Shown here: positions 5,254 to 6,680 of the stretch, piece after piece
Position numbering within the stretch: position 1 is the first letter of the stretch
How the letters are laid out: each line of letters starts with the position of its first letter
Source: JBBIMS01 sp964531645
GTDB lineage: Bacteria; Acidobacteriota; Aminicenantia; JBFLYD01; JBBIMS01
Assembly (NCBI GenBank): GCA_964531645.1
Contig: CAZHEF010000054.1
Span: 1 to 6,680 of the forward strand
Direction of reading: 5' to 3'
DNA: 6,680 nt
Translations under genes and position numbers: made by a program
The notes under the pieces: model-generated
Database searches by the model: none
Told to the model about the DNA's origin: nothing
What the model saw: the letters and a program-made list of their open reading frames with translations, nothing else

Positions 5254-6531
5254 ATGGAGAAGATTGAAAAAGCTATTGGAAACTTAAGGGAAAAACTTGA
5301 CAACTTTTCTGTCGCATATATGAACACCTGTGTTCGATGCGGACTATGTGCGAAAACCTGTCATTACTTTTTAACAGATAATGATTTCCGCTCCTCTCCT
5401 GCATATAAATTAAATCTTGTAATTTCACTGTTTAAAAGATATTTCACATTTTCAGGAAGATATTTAAAGTTCCTCGGCAATTCAGCAGAGCTTAATTCTA
5501 AGTCTCTTGACGAACTAATAGATACACTATTTGGAAGATGCACCCTTTGCGGAAGATGCAGCATAAACTGCACAATGGGAATTAACATTCCTTACATAAT
5601 TAGACTGGGAAGGAGTCTTCTTTTCTACCTTTCTCTTGTCCCTTTAGAGCTTCAATCAACAGTCAGTCTTGCAGTAGAAAAAGGGAATAACATGGGGATA
5701 GAAAAGACGGAATTGCTGGAGACCATTGAGTGGCTTGAGGAAGAACTTAGAGCGGATGTAAATGACCCATTCGCAAGAATCCCTGTGGATGAGAAAGGGG
5801 CAAAAATCCTTTACACAGTAAATCCGAGAGAACTAAAATTCTTTCCATTGTCCCTTCTTGCATCTACGAAAATCTTCCATATTGCAAAAGAAAGCTGGAC
5901 CCTTTCCAGTGAATTTTACGATGTAACGAATTATGGTTATTTCAGCGGAGATGACAGCTCGGCGGGTCTTCTCTCAGAAAGACTCTATGATACAATGGAA
6001 AAACTCGGTGCAGAAATTCTTGTTCTTGGTGAATGTGGTCATGGATTCAATGCTCACCGATGGGAAGCTCCTGACTGGTTGAGAAGATGGAATAATTTCC
6101 AGATTAAAAGTATGGTTGAGATTCTTTACGAGTATGTTAAGAATGGAAAGATAAAGCTTGAACCATCTAAAAACAGAAAAATTTATACTCTCCATGACCC
6201 ATGTAATCTTGTTAGAATGGGTGGAATTGTTGAAGAGCAAAGGTATGTATTGAAGAAGTCTGTTGAAAATTTTGTCGAGATGATTCCAAATAGAGAGAAG
6301 AATTATTGTTGTAGTGGTGGAGGTGGTCAACTTTCCATGACAAGATATGCGGAAAGAAGAATAAAAGCGGGTCAGATTAAAGCTGAACAGATAAGAAAAA
6401 CAGGGGCGAATGTGGTTGTGGCTCCCTGTCACAATTGTATTGACCAGCTAAACGAAATAAATAAAATTTACAAATTGGGGGTTGAGGTTAAAACTCTGAG
6501 CGAAGTCGTTGCAGACGCTCTTTCTTATTAA
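5254..6531 (+). CDS. dsrK: DsrK/HdrD-like iron-sulfur CCG-domain protein
   Basis: Predicted catalytic subunit of a DsrMK-type quinone:DsrC oxidoreductase, on the cytoplasmic face of the membrane beside DsrM. The 425 aa hold two 4Fe-4S motifs, CVRCGLCAKTC (Cys26, 29, 32, 36) and CTLCGRCSINC (Cys96, 99, 102, 106). They also hold one full CCG motif: Cys317, then Cys352-Cys353 in YCCSGGGGQ, then CHNC (Cys392, Cys395). In HdrB/HdrD this cysteine set binds the noncubane cluster that acts on disulfides. The first CCG half is reduced to GECGHG (Cys261), as I recall for DsrK rather than HdrD. Both ferredoxin-type motifs lack the usual proline after the last cysteine (His and Thr instead). There are no membrane segments, in keeping with DsrM as anchor. 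AGGA at 5238-5241 is a distant ribosome binding site. TmcB or HmeD are alternative names for similar proteins; adjacent dsrC favours DsrK. Confidence 0.85.
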   Translation: MEKIEKAIGNLREKLDNFSVAYMNTCVRCGLCAKTCHYFLTDNDFRSSPAYKLNLVISLFKRYFTFSGRYLKFLGNSAELNSKSLDELIDTLFGRCTLCGRCSINCTMGINIPYIIRLGRSLLFYLSLVPLELQSTVSLAVEKGNNMGIEKTELLETIEWLEEELRADVNDPFARIPVDEKGAKILYTVNPRELKFFPLSLLASTKIFHIAKESWTLSSEFYDVTNYGYFSGDDSSAGLLSERLYDTMEKLGAEILVLGECGHGFNAHRWEAPDWLRRWNNFQIKSMVEILYEYVKNGKIKLEPSKNRKIYTLHDPCNLVRMGGIVEEQRYVLKKSVENFVEMIPNREKNYCCSGGGGQLSMTRYAERRIKAGQIKAEQIRKTGANVVVAPCHNCIDQLNEINKIYKLGVEVKTLSEVVADALSY

Positions 6532-6678
6532 GTTATATATCTTTTTATATTCTCTAAAATCTTTCTCAAAGGTGGGGTTTTAAACCATTCTCTTCCTGTA
6601 ATTTCATTGGTATAAGCTTGATAGATTAAACCCTAACTCCGTCCATTTTAAGTAATAGGTAGTTTCACTTTTTCGATT
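6528..6678 (-). pseudogene. Possible C-terminus of a convergent gene, apparently frameshifted
   Basis: On the minus strand, 34 codons are open from 6632 down to a stop at 6530-6528, ending in ILENIKRYIT; the composition looks like real protein (GREWFKTPPLRK). Upstream, another minus frame from 6678 reads into KWTELG before leaving frame. Dropping one base in the GGGTTT run (6628-6633 on the + strand) joins the two as WTELGLIYQAYTNEI. The stop overlaps the dsrK stop, a normal layout for convergent genes. I do not recognise a family, and the open stretch is short enough to be chance. If it is not coding, 6532-6680 is an AT-rich spacer with no visible terminator. Confidence 0.33.
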
Positions 6679-6680
6679 AG

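Noticed and set aside
5974..6432. 152-codon open frame on the minus strand inside dsrK
   Set aside because: It lies antisense to the CCG domain, whose cysteine motifs are fully conserved. Its composition (runs of Thr, Ser and Phe) is what the complement of that sequence gives.
6576..6586. GGTTTTAAACC inverted repeat after dsrK as a terminator
   Set aside because: A 5-bp stem with a one-base loop cannot form a hairpin, no T-run follows, and it lies within the possible convergent coding sequence.

Overview
The window is AT-rich (clearly under 40% GC by eye) and gene-dense. All confident genes are on the + strand, packed with gaps of a few bases, ATGA overlaps or abutting stop/start codons. Shine-Dalgarno boxes (AGAGGAAG, AAGGAG) and one sigma70-like promoter favour a bacterium. 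Frequent AGA/AGG and ATA codons and charged, Ile/Glu/Lys-rich proteins would suit an anaerobic, possibly thermophilic lineage. The phylum cannot be read from this window.

Region 1 (about 1-4205) is a trehalose operon: the tail of an unidentified gene (3-80), a GT20 trehalose-6-phosphate synthase (otsA, 101-1570), a DUF5752 protein (1577-2222), a GT4 trehalose synthase of the TreT type (2231-3450) and a HAD trehalose-6-phosphate phosphatase (otsB, 3447-4205). OtsA plus OtsB make trehalose from NDP-glucose and glucose-6-phosphate. TreT interconverts NDP-glucose plus glucose with trehalose. Two routes therefore sit in one transcription unit. The two middle genes are broken as the sequence stands: DUF5752 by a 4-bp tandem duplication (GGATGGATGG, 1806-1815), and treT by what looks like one missing G near 2393-2397. 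Undoing each small change restores a full-length family-like protein (about 213 and 406 aa), so the lesions are recent or are assembly errors.

Region 2 (about 4206-6531) starts with a probable promoter and a strong ribosome binding site. It encodes a compact dissimilatory sulfur-type redox module: DsrC with both C-terminal cysteines (CX10C), a NarI/DsrM-like membrane cytochrome b, and a DsrK/HdrD-like iron-sulfur protein with two 4Fe-4S motifs and one complete CCG domain. Together these would move electrons between the membrane quinone pool and the DsrC disulfide/trisulfide. No dsrAB, dsrJ, dsrO or dsrP lies in the window, so the partner enzyme of DsrC is unknown here.

Region 3 (6532-6680) has no + strand gene. 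Its minus strand holds what looks like the C-terminus of a convergent gene whose stop codon overlaps that of dsrK; it also appears to carry a 1-base frame change (near 6628-6633). No RNA genes, CRISPR arrays, insertion sequences or convincing terminators were seen.
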